A DNA stretch of 62,813 bases from Alphaproteobacteria bacterium (GTDB taxonomy: Bacteria > Pseudomonadota > Alphaproteobacteria > Caulobacterales > Hyphomonadaceae), in contig WGLW01000015.1 of NCBI GenBank assembly GCA_016125405.1, positions 1 to 62,813 of the forward strand, written 5' to 3'. This document shows positions 54,892 to 62,655 of this stretch, in pieces; the stretch's first letter is position 1; every line of letters begins with the position of its first letter. The translations under genes and the position numbers were made by a program. Below the pieces are notes generated by a model. It saw only the letters and a list, made by a program, of their open reading frames with translations. It was not told where the DNA came from and did no database searches.

Positions 54892-55162
54892 CGCGCGAGT
54901 GGTATCGGCTCCGGGCGTTGGGCGCGATACCGATTGCGCGAGCAGCGCCAGCCCAAGTCCAGATGGGCCTATTACTTCGCTCACCTCGGGCATCTGCGTA
55001 GCTTCGTTGCCAACGCCATGTCATTGCTAACTCCGAGACGCGAACATTGTCTTTGCTCGGCTTGGGTTGATTGACCCTGTTCGGCGTAAAATTGCCGAAC
55101 CTGGCAGTGCTAGCGAGTGACTGACTTGGAGAATGTCGGTCGTCTCACTGGAATCCGTGACT
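54892..55162. other. segment between merR and the right inverted repeat
   Basis: No supported gene. A hairpin GTTCGGC-GTAAAATT-GCCGAAC (55079-55100) without a T tract is visible. Confidence 0.35.
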
Positions 55163-55270
55163 TCGCCTTCCTCGAAGCGCTCTGATTATGCCGACCTGGC
55201 GCGCGGTTGACGTCAGCGTTGTCAACGCGCTGGCCTAGTCGCGCGGCATAATCCGCCGCTCGGCATTATG
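55163..55270 (-). repeat. right terminal inverted repeat of the RIT-mer element
   Basis: An inverted copy of 48427-48533. It includes a copy of the end of the third recombinase gene (CGCCTTCCTCGAAGCGCTCT) with no gene in front. Another palindrome, TTATGCCGA-CA-TCGGCATAA, follows directly at 55275-55294. Confidence 0.85.
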
Positions 55271-55333
55271 GGTCTTATGCCGACATCGGCATAATGGCCA
55301 CTGGACAGGACACGCCTCCCGGTTGAACCGTGA

Positions 55334-55609
55334 TTCTCAGGTCGGCGTGGCGGCGACGCTTACACCCGCGAGGAGCTGGTCGCCGAACTTGGCTCGGCCT
55401 TCATCTGCGCCGAGCTGGGGATCATGCCGACTGTTCGTCACGCCGATTACATCGGTGCCTGGCTTGAGGTGCTCAAGACTGACAATCGGGCGATCTTCCA
55501 AGCCGCGTCGCTGGCGTCAAAGGCCGCCAATTTTGTTATGGGCCGACCCGAGGCGCACGGAAGCCAGTCTGACGCGTGTAAGACCTCAACCCATCAAGCT
55601 GGGGCTTAA
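55334..55609 (+). pseudogene. ArdC-like antirestriction protein remnant (C-terminal part)
   Basis: One frame reads YTREELVAELGSAFICAELG, then HADYIGAWLEVLKTDNRAIF and FQAASLASKAANFVMG. This is the C-terminal zincin-like region of ArdC/DUF1738 proteins carried by conjugative elements. An in-frame stop at 55331 and the absence of the N-terminal ssDNA-binding part show it is truncated. It begins right after the recombinase element. Confidence 0.7.
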
Positions 55610-55621
55610 AGGGACCGCAGC

Positions 55622-56134
55622 CTAATCGCCGGGAGAGAAGAGCCGTCTGAGGTCAGATATCGCTCCACGCAGCACAGCATGAGCCGGAGGGTAGTCATCC
55701 GACTCGATCTCCTGGGCCACCACCTCCAGCTTGGCGATCGCCCCAAAAACGTTTTGCGCGCGCATGCGGCCTAGTTTCTGGATCAGCTGGCTGGTTGTCT
55801 GGCAGATCTGCTCCAGCTCGTCGTCAATGTCGTAAAGGGCTTTTGCTTCGCTGACCGCCCTGCGTTGAACACGGGTCAACGAAAACCAGTTGTAATTGTC
55901 CGCAAGGGTCGCTTCGACATCGCCTGAAAGGACAAGCAGGTGTTCGCGTCGCGCTTCGAGCGCAAGGTAGTTGTTGCAGAGCTCAACGATAGCGTCGGCA
56001 CGAGTTTGGGCGGTATCAGTTGTCAGCACTGCATCAGCAGAAACATTCGATTCTGACGTCTCGGCTTTTGTTCGATGGACCGGGCGGCGTCTCATCACTG
56101 ACATCCGTGCGCAAACAAACGCAACAGCACACAT
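55622..56134 (-). CDS. small helical protein, paralogue of the next gene
   Basis: A protein of up to 170 residues; in-frame ATGs at 56104 and 56095 may be the true start. It is helical: RADAIVELCNNYLALEARRE, WFSLTRVQRRAVSEAKALYD, IDDELEQICQTTSQLI. It shares the pattern W..LT..QRR...EA..L..IDDELD with the 56220-56714 product, so the two are ancient duplicates. The function is unknown. It lies 85 bp downstream of its paralogue on the same strand. Confidence 0.6.
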   Translation of the reverse strand: MCAVAFVCARMSVMRRRPVHRTKAETSESNVSADAVLTTDTAQTRADAIVELCNNYLALEARREHLLVLSGDVEATLADNYNWFSLTRVQRRAVSEAKALYDIDDELEQICQTTSQLIQKLGRMRAQNVFGAIAKLEVVAQEIESDDYPPAHAVLRGAISDLRRLFSPGD

Positions 56135-56219
56135 CCAAACGGTTGTGCGGAGCTCTCCGAGCGTGATTGCACCAGCTCCATCACGAGCGAAACATGAGCA
56201 GGGTCAGACCGGTCCATGC

Positions 56220-56714
56220 TTACGCCCGCAACCTTGGAGCTAGAGCGCTGAAATCGCCGACGATGCTCACGATCAGGTTGTGCGCGGCTTCGTTTTCCTC
56301 GCGACGAACTTCAATCGCAGCCACATTCAGCTTGGCCGCTAAACCTGGGACGGTGACGGCTGGAACGGCGGGGAGCGAGGCAAGCAGCCCTGCATTTGCC
56401 TCATGAAGAACGTCGAGCTCGTCGTCGATTGCATCGAGCTCCTCAGCTTGCGGCAGCAGCCGACGTTGCCCGAGCGTGAGATTGTGCCAGGCGTGTTTGC
56501 GGACGAGGTGGGTTTCCAGAGCTTGCCAACGCGCAATGAGACGGATGCGTTCGGCATGGCGAGCCAGCCATTCGGCGCAGGGTGGTTCTGAGGGATCGAT
56601 AGCTCGGGCGCCGTTGGCTGCCAGCGGCATAAATGTGCCGCCGATGATTAACTGGCGGCGGGAGAAGGCATCAAGGCGCGCGCTCGCAAGCGCCTTTAGA
56701 GGGCGGCGGGACAT
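56220..56714 (-). CDS. small helical protein with Tat-like signal
   Basis: A 164-residue protein. The N-terminus FSRRQLIIGGTFMPLAANGA looks like a twin-arginine signal, suggesting folded export. The body is helical: WHNLTLGQRRLLPQAEELDA, IDDELDVLHEANAGLLASLP, and EENEAAHNLIVSIVGDF. It resembles the neighbouring 170-residue product. It is divergent from the small HTH gene, with an inverted repeat between them. No function is known. Confidence 0.6.
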   Translation of the reverse strand: MSRRPLKALASARLDAFSRRQLIIGGTFMPLAANGARAIDPSEPPCAEWLARHAERIRLIARWQALETHLVRKHAWHNLTLGQRRLLPQAEELDAIDDELDVLHEANAGLLASLPAVPAVTVPGLAAKLNVAAIEVRREENEAAHNLIVSIVGDFSALAPRLRA

Positions 56715-56747
56715 CGGTTTACCTTTATGGTACGTCTGACTTGTTTT

Positions 56748-56774
56748 CGATCACATCATATAACTCCGTGATCG
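56748..56774. promoter_or_regulatory. operator-like inverted repeat before the HTH gene
   Basis: CGATCAC and GTGATCG are perfect arms 13 bp apart, and another TGATCAC follows at 56788-56794. The region between the divergent genes is AT-rich, fitting a promoter with binding sites for the adjacent HTH protein. Confidence 0.5.
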
Positions 56775-56803
56775 TTTTAAGTAAATATGATCACAAAAAG
56801 AAA

Positions 56804-57052
56804 ATGTCTGATCTCACCGCTTCTCAGATACGCGCTGCCCGAGCGCTGCTGGACTGGACCCAGCCGAAGTTGGCCGAAATCTCAAAATTGTCGGTGCCGA
56901 CGGTGCGTCGGATGGAGGGTCCTCGCGGACCCTCCCAGAGCACCGCTGCCAATGTCGAAGCCGTTCGACGCGCGTTGGAGGCAGCCGGCGTCATTTTCCT
57001 CGATCTTCACGACACTGCGGATGGCGGGCCAGGCGTGCGGCTCAAGAAGTAG
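56804..57052 (+). CDS. XRE-type helix-turn-helix regulator
   Basis: An 82-residue HTH protein: SQIRAARALLDWTQPKLAEI then SVPTVRRMEGPRG, with NVEAVRRALEAAGVIFLDLH after it, the typical short XRE regulator of mobile elements. The frame is open from 56741, but the ATG at 56804 fits the family start. It is divergent from the Tat-signal paralogue and likely represses both genes through the inverted repeat. Confidence 0.75.
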   Translation: MSDLTASQIRAARALLDWTQPKLAEISKLSVPTVRRMEGPRGPSQSTAANVEAVRRALEAAGVIFLDLHDTADGGPGVRLKK

Positions 57053-57565
57053 CCGCGCGTATCCTCGCATTTCTAAGACGCCATTTTAAATATGCAGGGA
57101 TCGTTTGGCGCTTCGCCGAAGCTGATTCGCATCGCCGACGGGATATGTCGCGATCATTGGCCCACGCCCGGCGGCAGGACACGCTTGTGCATCAGATCGC
57201 GAAAGACCTGCCATCCATCTCTATTTCCAGAGCCAAGAGGGCAAGCTTCTCATCCTGGATGTCCCGGACCTGTTCCAGCCGCTCAGACGCGTGATCGACC
57301 GCCTAATGCGACAGTCCGGCGAGACGCCGGCGGGCGGATTTCCTCTCGGCAAGTCTGCGTCGATAGCTCGTTCCGAAACTCCCTCGTGAAATGAGGGTGT
57401 AAAACGAGCGGAAACGGGCGCTAGCCAAGGATTTTTCTTGGAATTCTGAGCGAGTTGCAGGGTTTGCGCGCGAGGAAGATTGGCTGTCTGAGGAAAGGCC
57501 ACCGACAGTAGGCCTCTAGCCTAACCCTCTCACGGCGGCTTTCCTCGTCGTGACGACGGCCGCCA
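57053..57565. other. region with decayed coding character
   Basis: Several interrupted frames occur on both strands. One minus-strand stretch near 57220-57310 reads as a helix (SERLEQVRDIQDEKLALLAL) but is broken by stops. I see no intact gene. Confidence 0.3.
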
Positions 57566-58765
57566 TTATTTTCCGCGCCGAGAAGGAGCGGGGTGCTTGC
57601 GCTTCATGAACTCGTCGAACAACGGGACAGTGAACGCCGCCAGTCCGTATTTCGGGCTGTAGATCATGCCGCTCTTAATGAGCGCGTCGCGGACGGGCCC
57701 AAGCTGTTGGGCTGTCCGTCCCTGCGCCTTCGCAATGTCGCCCGTCTTGTGCGGACCGGGACCGAGTTCGGCCATGGCGCGCAGGTAGGTCTTTTGCGGA
57801 TCCGTCAGGCGTTCATAGCGGTGGCGGAAGAAGTTCTCGTCCAGCCGTTTGATGGCGATGCGGGTGGCTTTCTCGACATCTTTCGCGGTGATGGGCGAGC
57901 CTTGCGCTGCGTTCCAGGCTTGGTAGCCCCACTCCTGCAGGAAGTAGGGATAGCCCTTTGTCTGCTGGATGATGGCGTCGACGGCGGCGGGGTCATAGGC
58001 GACGCCGGCGTCCTTGGCAGGCTGGACGATGGCGCGCCGCGCCTCGTCCGGATCGAGGGGACCAATATCGGGATATTCGAATAGACGCTCGGAATAGGAT
58101 TTTGCCTCTCCGGTGAGTTGGACAAGGAGCGGGAGGCCAGCGCCGACAATGAGAATCGGCAGGCCTTTCTGATCGACGCGGTGCACCGCCATGATCAGCG
58201 CCTCGAATTCTTCGCGGTCGAGGTTCTGGATCTCGTCGATCAGGAGGACGATGGAGGTTCCGCGCGCCTTGGCGGCTTCGCCCGCCGCCACGAATAGCTC
58301 TGGCAGGTCGCGCGACAGCGTTCCGCTGTCGGCGACGCCTGCCTCCGCATCGATGTCGATCGAGAACTCAATGTCCGCATGCTTAACCTTGATCGCCGAG
58401 ACGAAGCTCTTGAGCACGCGCAGCCCGCGCTTCACCTGCTCGCTAACGCCTTTCAGGCGGTCCAGCTTCAGCAGCGCGGCGCGCATGCTGGCGATGATCA
58501 CTTTCGATAGCTTGGTCGTCGAACTGACCTCGATGAAGTCGGTGAGGGCGCCTTCCTTCTCGGCCAGCGCCTGGACCTCGTTGAGGAGGACGGTCTTACC
58601 GACGCCGCGCAGGCCCACATAGATGAAGCTGCGGGCGGGCTTGCCGTTCTTGGTTCGCCGGACAGCCAGCCGCGCCTCGGCCAGCAACGAATCCCGTCCG
58701 GCTAATTCGGGCGGTGGGGTTCCGGCGCCGGGGGCGTAGGGGTTGGTTCCGGGGTTGTTGGGCAT
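57566..58765 (-). CDS. Orc1/Cdc6-like AAA ATPase
   Basis: A 399-residue AAA+ ATPase. Walker A is YVGLRGVGKTVLL near residues 49-61 and Walker B is SIVLLIDEIQNLDREEFEAL. ILIVGAGLPLL is a sensor-1-like strand. The C-terminus is a winged helix with a helical linker (LTDPQKTYLRAMAELGPGPH). This family of bacterial archaeal-type ATPases is common on mobile elements; roles in transposition or replication are possible. Three palindromes lie directly upstream. Confidence 0.8.
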   Translation of the reverse strand: MPNNPGTNPYAPGAGTPPPELAGRDSLLAEARLAVRRTKNGKPARSFIYVGLRGVGKTVLLNEVQALAEKEGALTDFIEVSSTTKLSKVIIASMRAALLKLDRLKGVSEQVKRGLRVLKSFVSAIKVKHADIEFSIDIDAEAGVADSGTLSRDLPELFVAAGEAAKARGTSIVLLIDEIQNLDREEFEALIMAVHRVDQKGLPILIVGAGLPLLVQLTGEAKSYSERLFEYPDIGPLDPDEARRAIVQPAKDAGVAYDPAAVDAIIQQTKGYPYFLQEWGYQAWNAAQGSPITAKDVEKATRIAIKRLDENFFRHRYERLTDPQKTYLRAMAELGPGPHKTGDIAKAQGRTAQQLGPVRDALIKSGMIYSPKYGLAAFTVPLFDEFMKRKHPAPSRRGK

Positions 58766-58779
58766 TGAGTTGTATAGGT

Positions 58780-58937
58780 AGTTTATGAGTGGAGGTCATA
58801 AACTCCCTATACGATTTGAATTGAGAGTCTAGTGAGTTTATGAGTTCAGCCGATAAACTTATAAGTCTTCGGCAATGCCAAAGCAGCCGAATTGTCCAAT
58901 TGAGCTCTACCGAGTTTATCAGTACGGGTCATAAACT
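58780..58937. repeat. three copies of a 25-bp palindrome between the ATPase and AlkB genes
   Basis: Each unit is AGTTTATGA-N7-TCATAAACT or close to it: 58780-58804 perfect; 58835-58859 two mismatches in the second arm; 58913-58937 one mismatch. The spacers differ (GTGGAGG, GTTCAGC, GTACGGG), so the arms are conserved, not the whole unit. They occupy the intergenic region of two divergent genes. Confidence 0.85.
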
Positions 58938-59010
58938 CTATCTCCATTGTCAGTTCGGGGAGGGGTTAAAACTGACTATTGGAACGACTATTCGTCCCCA
59001 TATTCGGTCG

Positions 59011-59642
59011 ATGACTTCATCCGATCAGCTGGACCTTCTTGGGTTTGAAGACCCTTCTTCGGCGCCGCTTCCACAGGGTGTTCGATACGCGGCTGAGGTG
59101 CTGAGTGCGGCGGAGGAGAAGGCTGCTGCGGCTGCGGTCGCCACCCTCGATCTCAAGCGTTTCGCCTACCGGGGCTTTCTCGGAAACCGACGCACGGCCT
59201 CATTCGGATGGCGCTACGATTTTAACGGCGGCGGCTTTCAGAAAGGCGATCCGATCCCAGCGGCGCTCCTCCCGTTCCGGGAGATCGCCGCCGAGTTCGC
59301 CGGCATCCCGCCCGAAAGTCTGGAGCAGCTCCTGGCGATCGAATATTCGCCGGGCGCGGGCATAGGCTGGCATCGCGACCGGCCGCAATTTGGCGTTGTC
59401 GTCGCGCTCTCCCTCCTTGCGCCTTTCCGCATGCGATTTCGCCGGAAGGCCGGTGAACGATGGGACACACGTGACCAGGTGCTAGGGCCTCGCTCCGCCT
59501 ATCTACTCGATGGACCAGGCCGGACGGAGTGGAGCACTCCATCCCCTCCGTGGACGTGCTTCGTTACTCGCTGACCTTTCGCGCGCTGAGCAGCCTTGGC
59601 GCCGACGCGTCGCGTCGTCCTAAAGGCGGCCGCGAGGAGTGA
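59011..59642 (+). pseudogene. AlkB-like 2OG dioxygenase, frameshifted near the 3' end
   Basis: The frame from 59011 encodes 187 residues with the AlkB signatures AYRGFLGNRRTASFGWRYDF and WHRDRPQF (metal His121, Asp123). It then reads RTEWSTPSPP where AlkB proteins have RTEWEHSIPSVDVLRYSLTF. Restoring one G at 59531-59532 gives that ending and extends to the stop at 59640-59642. The distal metal His and the 2OG-binding Arg are thus out of frame. AlkB repairs alkylated bases. Either a true mutation or a sequence error. Confidence 0.8.
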
Positions 59643-59770
59643 GGCGCCGAGGCAGGGCGCCCGCAGGCGCCGATGATCGGCACCTTAAGCACACGCCAGC
59701 GCTTCCGCTGCTGCCGATGCTGCTGCTGGTGTTCGTGATCATCATCGTCGCCTTGTTGTTGCGGTGAGAG
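59643..59770. other. short gap before the IS66 element
   Basis: It contains a CTG-rich run. One frame from 59717 encodes a 16-residue hydrophobic peptide, MLLLVFVIIIVALLLR, without a convincing ribosome binding site. Confidence 0.25.
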
Positions 59771-59796
59771 GTAAGCGTCCGGCGCGCGCACGTCAC

Positions 59797-61320
59797 TCAG
59801 GTGTTGACGCTGTTTCCGGTTTTCCACGCCCACGGCAGGAGCTCATCGAGCCGGTTCGCCGGGCGGCCGGCAACCATGCGCATGAGCACGTCCTTGAGCC
59901 AGGCGTAGGGCTCGACGTCGTTGAGTTTCGCCGTCTCGACCAGCGATCCGATAATCGCCCAGCGCTCGCCGCCGCCGTCGCTGCCGGCGAACAGGTGGTT
60001 CTTTCTGCCGAGAGCCACCGGCCGGATCGCCCGCTCGACCGGGTTGGTGTCGAGTTCGACGCAGCCATCGTCGAGGAACCGCGTCAGGCCCTCCCAGCGG
60101 GCGAGGGCATACCGCATGGCCTCGGCGAGCTTGCCGCGAACCGGCAGGCGCAGCAGCTCTGCTTTCAGCCAGACATGCAGCGCATCCACGATCGGCTTCG
60201 ACCGCGCGCGGCGCGCCGCCAGGCGATGGGCCGGAGACTGGCCGCGCGCCAGGTCTTCCACCGCATAAAGCGCTGCAATGCGGCGTAGCGCTTCAAGCGC
60301 CAGGGGCGCCGCCTCGGCTTCGGCAAGCTCGTAGAACTTGCGACGCGTGTGGGCCCAGCAGGCGGCGAGCGCGATCCTTCCACCGGCGGCCAACCGCTCG
60401 AACCCGGCATAACCATCGACCTGAAGCACGCCCCTGAACCGACCCAGGTGCGCTTCCGGCCGCTCCGCTTTCCGGTCCGGCGCATAGATGAAGACCGCCG
60501 CTGGCGGCTCTGGTCCGCTCCAGCCGCGCTGCTCGCGTGCATAGGCCCAGAGACGACCCGTCTTGGTCCGTCCGCGTCCTGGATCGAGCACTGGAACCGG
60601 CGTGTCGTCGGCGAACAGGATGTCGGAGGCGAACACATGCTCGCTCAACCGGCGATGCAGGGCTTCGAGCCACCAGGCGGCGCCGCCGACCCAGCCGGCC
60701 AGCGTCGAGCGCGACAGCTCGACGCCATGGCGGGCGAAGATCTTCGACTGCCGGTAGAGCGGGGTGTGGTCGCAGTATTTGGCGACCAGCACCTGGGCGA
60801 TGAGGCCCGGAGTCGCCAGGCCGCCGGCGATCAGTCGCTCGGGGGCCGGCGCCTGCAGGATATGATTGCACGCGCGGCAGGCGTATTTCGGGCGCGAGAT
60901 GCGCAACACCTTCAGCTGTGCAGGGACCCAGTCCAGCATCTCGCTGACGCTTTCCCCGATGCTGTGGACCTCGCCGCCGCAGCCAGGACACGCCCCGCTG
61001 CCGACATCGAGCACGAGGGTTTCGCGGGGCAGGTGGTCTGGCAGCGCCTTGCGCGAAGGCGGCGAAGGCGGATCGGCCTTGGCGACCGGACCGCTTTCCT
61101 CGATGCGCGCGATGTCGGCGTCGAGGTCTTCCAGGGCTAACAGCAGCTGGTCGGGATCGAGCTGCTCCGAGCGCTTGCCGAACTGCATGCGCTGCAACTG
61201 CTTGATCAGCGCCTGCAGGTCGATCTCACCGTCGCGATGAGCGACGGCTCCCGCCATGTCGCGCACCAGGCGCTGCAGGAGCGCCACATCGGACGGCAGA
61301 TTGTCCAGATCGAGCCGCAT
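59797..61320 (-). CDS. tnpC: IS66 transposase TnpC
   Basis: A 507-residue DDE transposase. The N-terminal helices (LIKQLQRMQFGKRSEQLDPD) and the zinc-finger-like CPGCGGEVHSIGE precede the catalytic core. DDTPVPVLDPG carries Asp, LQVDGYAGFERL the second Asp, and NPVERAIRPVALGRKNHLFA the Glu. The ATG at 61320 (MRLDLDNLPSDVALLQRLVR) is preferred over the longer open frame. It is intact. Confidence 0.93.
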   Translation of the reverse strand: MRLDLDNLPSDVALLQRLVRDMAGAVAHRDGEIDLQALIKQLQRMQFGKRSEQLDPDQLLLALEDLDADIARIEESGPVAKADPPSPPSRKALPDHLPRETLVLDVGSGACPGCGGEVHSIGESVSEMLDWVPAQLKVLRISRPKYACRACNHILQAPAPERLIAGGLATPGLIAQVLVAKYCDHTPLYRQSKIFARHGVELSRSTLAGWVGGAAWWLEALHRRLSEHVFASDILFADDTPVPVLDPGRGRTKTGRLWAYAREQRGWSGPEPPAAVFIYAPDRKAERPEAHLGRFRGVLQVDGYAGFERLAAGGRIALAACWAHTRRKFYELAEAEAAPLALEALRRIAALYAVEDLARGQSPAHRLAARRARSKPIVDALHVWLKAELLRLPVRGKLAEAMRYALARWEGLTRFLDDGCVELDTNPVERAIRPVALGRKNHLFAGSDGGGERWAIIGSLVETAKLNDVEPYAWLKDVLMRMVAGRPANRLDELLPWAWKTGNSVNT

Positions 61321-61384
61321 GCCTGATTCTGTCCGCGTTCGTCGCGACCGCCAAGAGAGATGCAACGAACGGCGAGTATTTTCT

Positions 61385-61738
61385 TCAGGCGGCGCGTGTC
61401 GGTGTCCAGCGGCGCTCAGGCGATCGCCAGTCGATGCCCTCAAGCAGGAGCGCCAGCTGGCCCGAGGAGAGCGCTACCGCGTCCCCGGCTTCACCCATCA
61501 TCGGCCAGGCGAACACGCCGACGTCGAGACGCTTGGTGAACAGGCAAAGCCCGGTTCCATCCCAGAACAGGATCTTGATGATGTTCGCCTTGCGGCCGCG
61601 GAAGCAGAACAGGTGTCCGCAGAACGGATCGAGCTTCAGGACCTCCTGAACCAGCGCGGAGAGACCTTCCATGCCCTTGCGCATGTCGGTGTGGCCGAAG
61701 GCCAGGTGCACTTTGACGCCGGCCGGCGCGATCATCAT
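61385..61738 (-). CDS. tnpB: IS66 accessory protein TnpB
   Basis: A 117-residue IS66 Orf2 protein. HTDMRKGMEGLSALVQEVLK, GHLFCFRGRKANIIKILFWD and GTGLCLFTKRLDVGVFAWP are diagnostic. It is required for transposition with TnpA and TnpC, but its biochemical role is unclear. The start overlaps the tnpA stop by 4 bp. Confidence 0.93.
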   Translation of the reverse strand: MMIAPAGVKVHLAFGHTDMRKGMEGLSALVQEVLKLDPFCGHLFCFRGRKANIIKILFWDGTGLCLFTKRLDVGVFAWPMMGEAGDAVALSSGQLALLLEGIDWRSPERRWTPTRAA

Positions 61739-62571
61739 TGGCCGCTCTCCTGTTGGGCGACGTGTTGGCGAACAGCGGCCGGATCAGCGCCGATGGCGGC
61801 ATAGACACGCCGGCCATCGCCGATGTCCACCGTCGCCATGCCGTCAGGCGCCGGGATCAGCCCGTCCAGGATCAATGGAGCCGCGCTCGCGTCCGACATG
61901 ACTGTGGCCAGATGAGCCTGCGGTTTGCGGCGCAGGCCGTACTGGACCCGCCAGCGGAACAGCATGCTGGTGACGATCCCATGGCTGCGGCAGACCATGG
62001 CGGCGCTCACGCCAGCAACTTCGGACTCGGCGACAATGGCGCGCTTGTCGGCGTCGCTGAAGGTCCGGCGCGTGGTGGGAAGCGGCCTTTGCTCGCTTTC
62101 CGTCAAGTCCAAATCCGCTGCTTGTCGGATAGCAGCGCTGCTTGTTGGCCGCCGTTTCCGGGGAGGCGCGGCAGGATTCACCAGCTCGCGCCAGTCGGTT
62201 TCGAGAGGGGCTTCCTCGAACCGGATGCGCCATTCGCGCAAGGTGGAGACGCCGAGATGGTGCGCCTTGGCGTAGGCCGCCGCCGAGAAGCCGCTCCACA
62301 GCATCGCCTCGACATGCATCGCCCAGAAGGCCTGCACCGCCTTGCTCCGCGCCGCCCGGGACGATGGGTGATGACGTCCAAAGCCGGGACGTTTTTCCTT
62401 TTCGGTCAAGGCATCCGGCGCAAGCCGTTTGACCCAATAAGTCATCGAGCTGGTGTGAAGCCGGTGCGCGCGGCAGTAGTCATTGCGCTTCAACCGGCTC
62501 GTCAGCCAGGCATCGATATGGCCCGCCCAGACGTCACGCAGCGATGTGTCGGTTGGCTTCGCGTTGCTCAT
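61735..62571 (-). CDS. tnpA: IS66 accessory protein TnpA
   Basis: A 278-residue long-form TnpA. It has three helix-turn-helix-like repeats: DYCRAHRLHTSSMTYWVKRL, AAYAKAHHLGVSTLREWRIR and AAMVCRSHGIVTSMLFRWRV, the last being the usual IS66 TnpA domain (TFSDADKRAIVAES). DNA binding at the ends is inferred. It is first in the operon. Confidence 0.88.
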   Translation of the reverse strand: MSNAKPTDTSLRDVWAGHIDAWLTSRLKRNDYCRAHRLHTSSMTYWVKRLAPDALTEKEKRPGFGRHHPSSRAARSKAVQAFWAMHVEAMLWSGFSAAAYAKAHHLGVSTLREWRIRFEEAPLETDWRELVNPAAPPRKRRPTSSAAIRQAADLDLTESEQRPLPTTRRTFSDADKRAIVAESEVAGVSAAMVCRSHGIVTSMLFRWRVQYGLRRKPQAHLATVMSDASAAPLILDGLIPAPDGMATVDIGDGRRVYAAIGADPAAVRQHVAQQESGQ

Positions 62572-62655
62572 CGAACGTCTCCTCGATCGCTGTGAGGAGA
62601 CCGTTGTGAGTCAAATCCGGTGTGCGGAACAATCGTGCAACGACCGGACGGTTAC

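Larger units (their letters stand above)
48427..55270. mobile_element. RIT-type element carrying a mercury-resistance operon
   Basis: Three tyrosine recombinase genes in the same direction with ATGA overlaps (51364 to 48511) match the recombinase-in-trio element design. Inverted repeats of about 107 bp close the unit at 48427-48533 and 55163-55270. Between the recombinases and the right repeat lie merR, merT, merP, merF, merA and a small membrane gene. No clear target duplication is visible. Most known RIT elements are short and lack cargo, which makes this one notable. Confidence 0.8.
59771..62655 (-). mobile_element. IS66-family insertion sequence, complete
   Basis: It has the three genes tnpA, tnpB and tnpC in one direction. 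The ends are imperfect inverted repeats: GTAAGCGTCCGGCGCGCGCA at 59771 and the matching end ...CGACCGGACGGTTAC at 62655. The length of 2885 bp is typical of IS66 elements. The 8-bp flanks (GGTGAGAG and CCGGGAGA) are not identical, so no clear target duplication is left. Confidence 0.88.
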
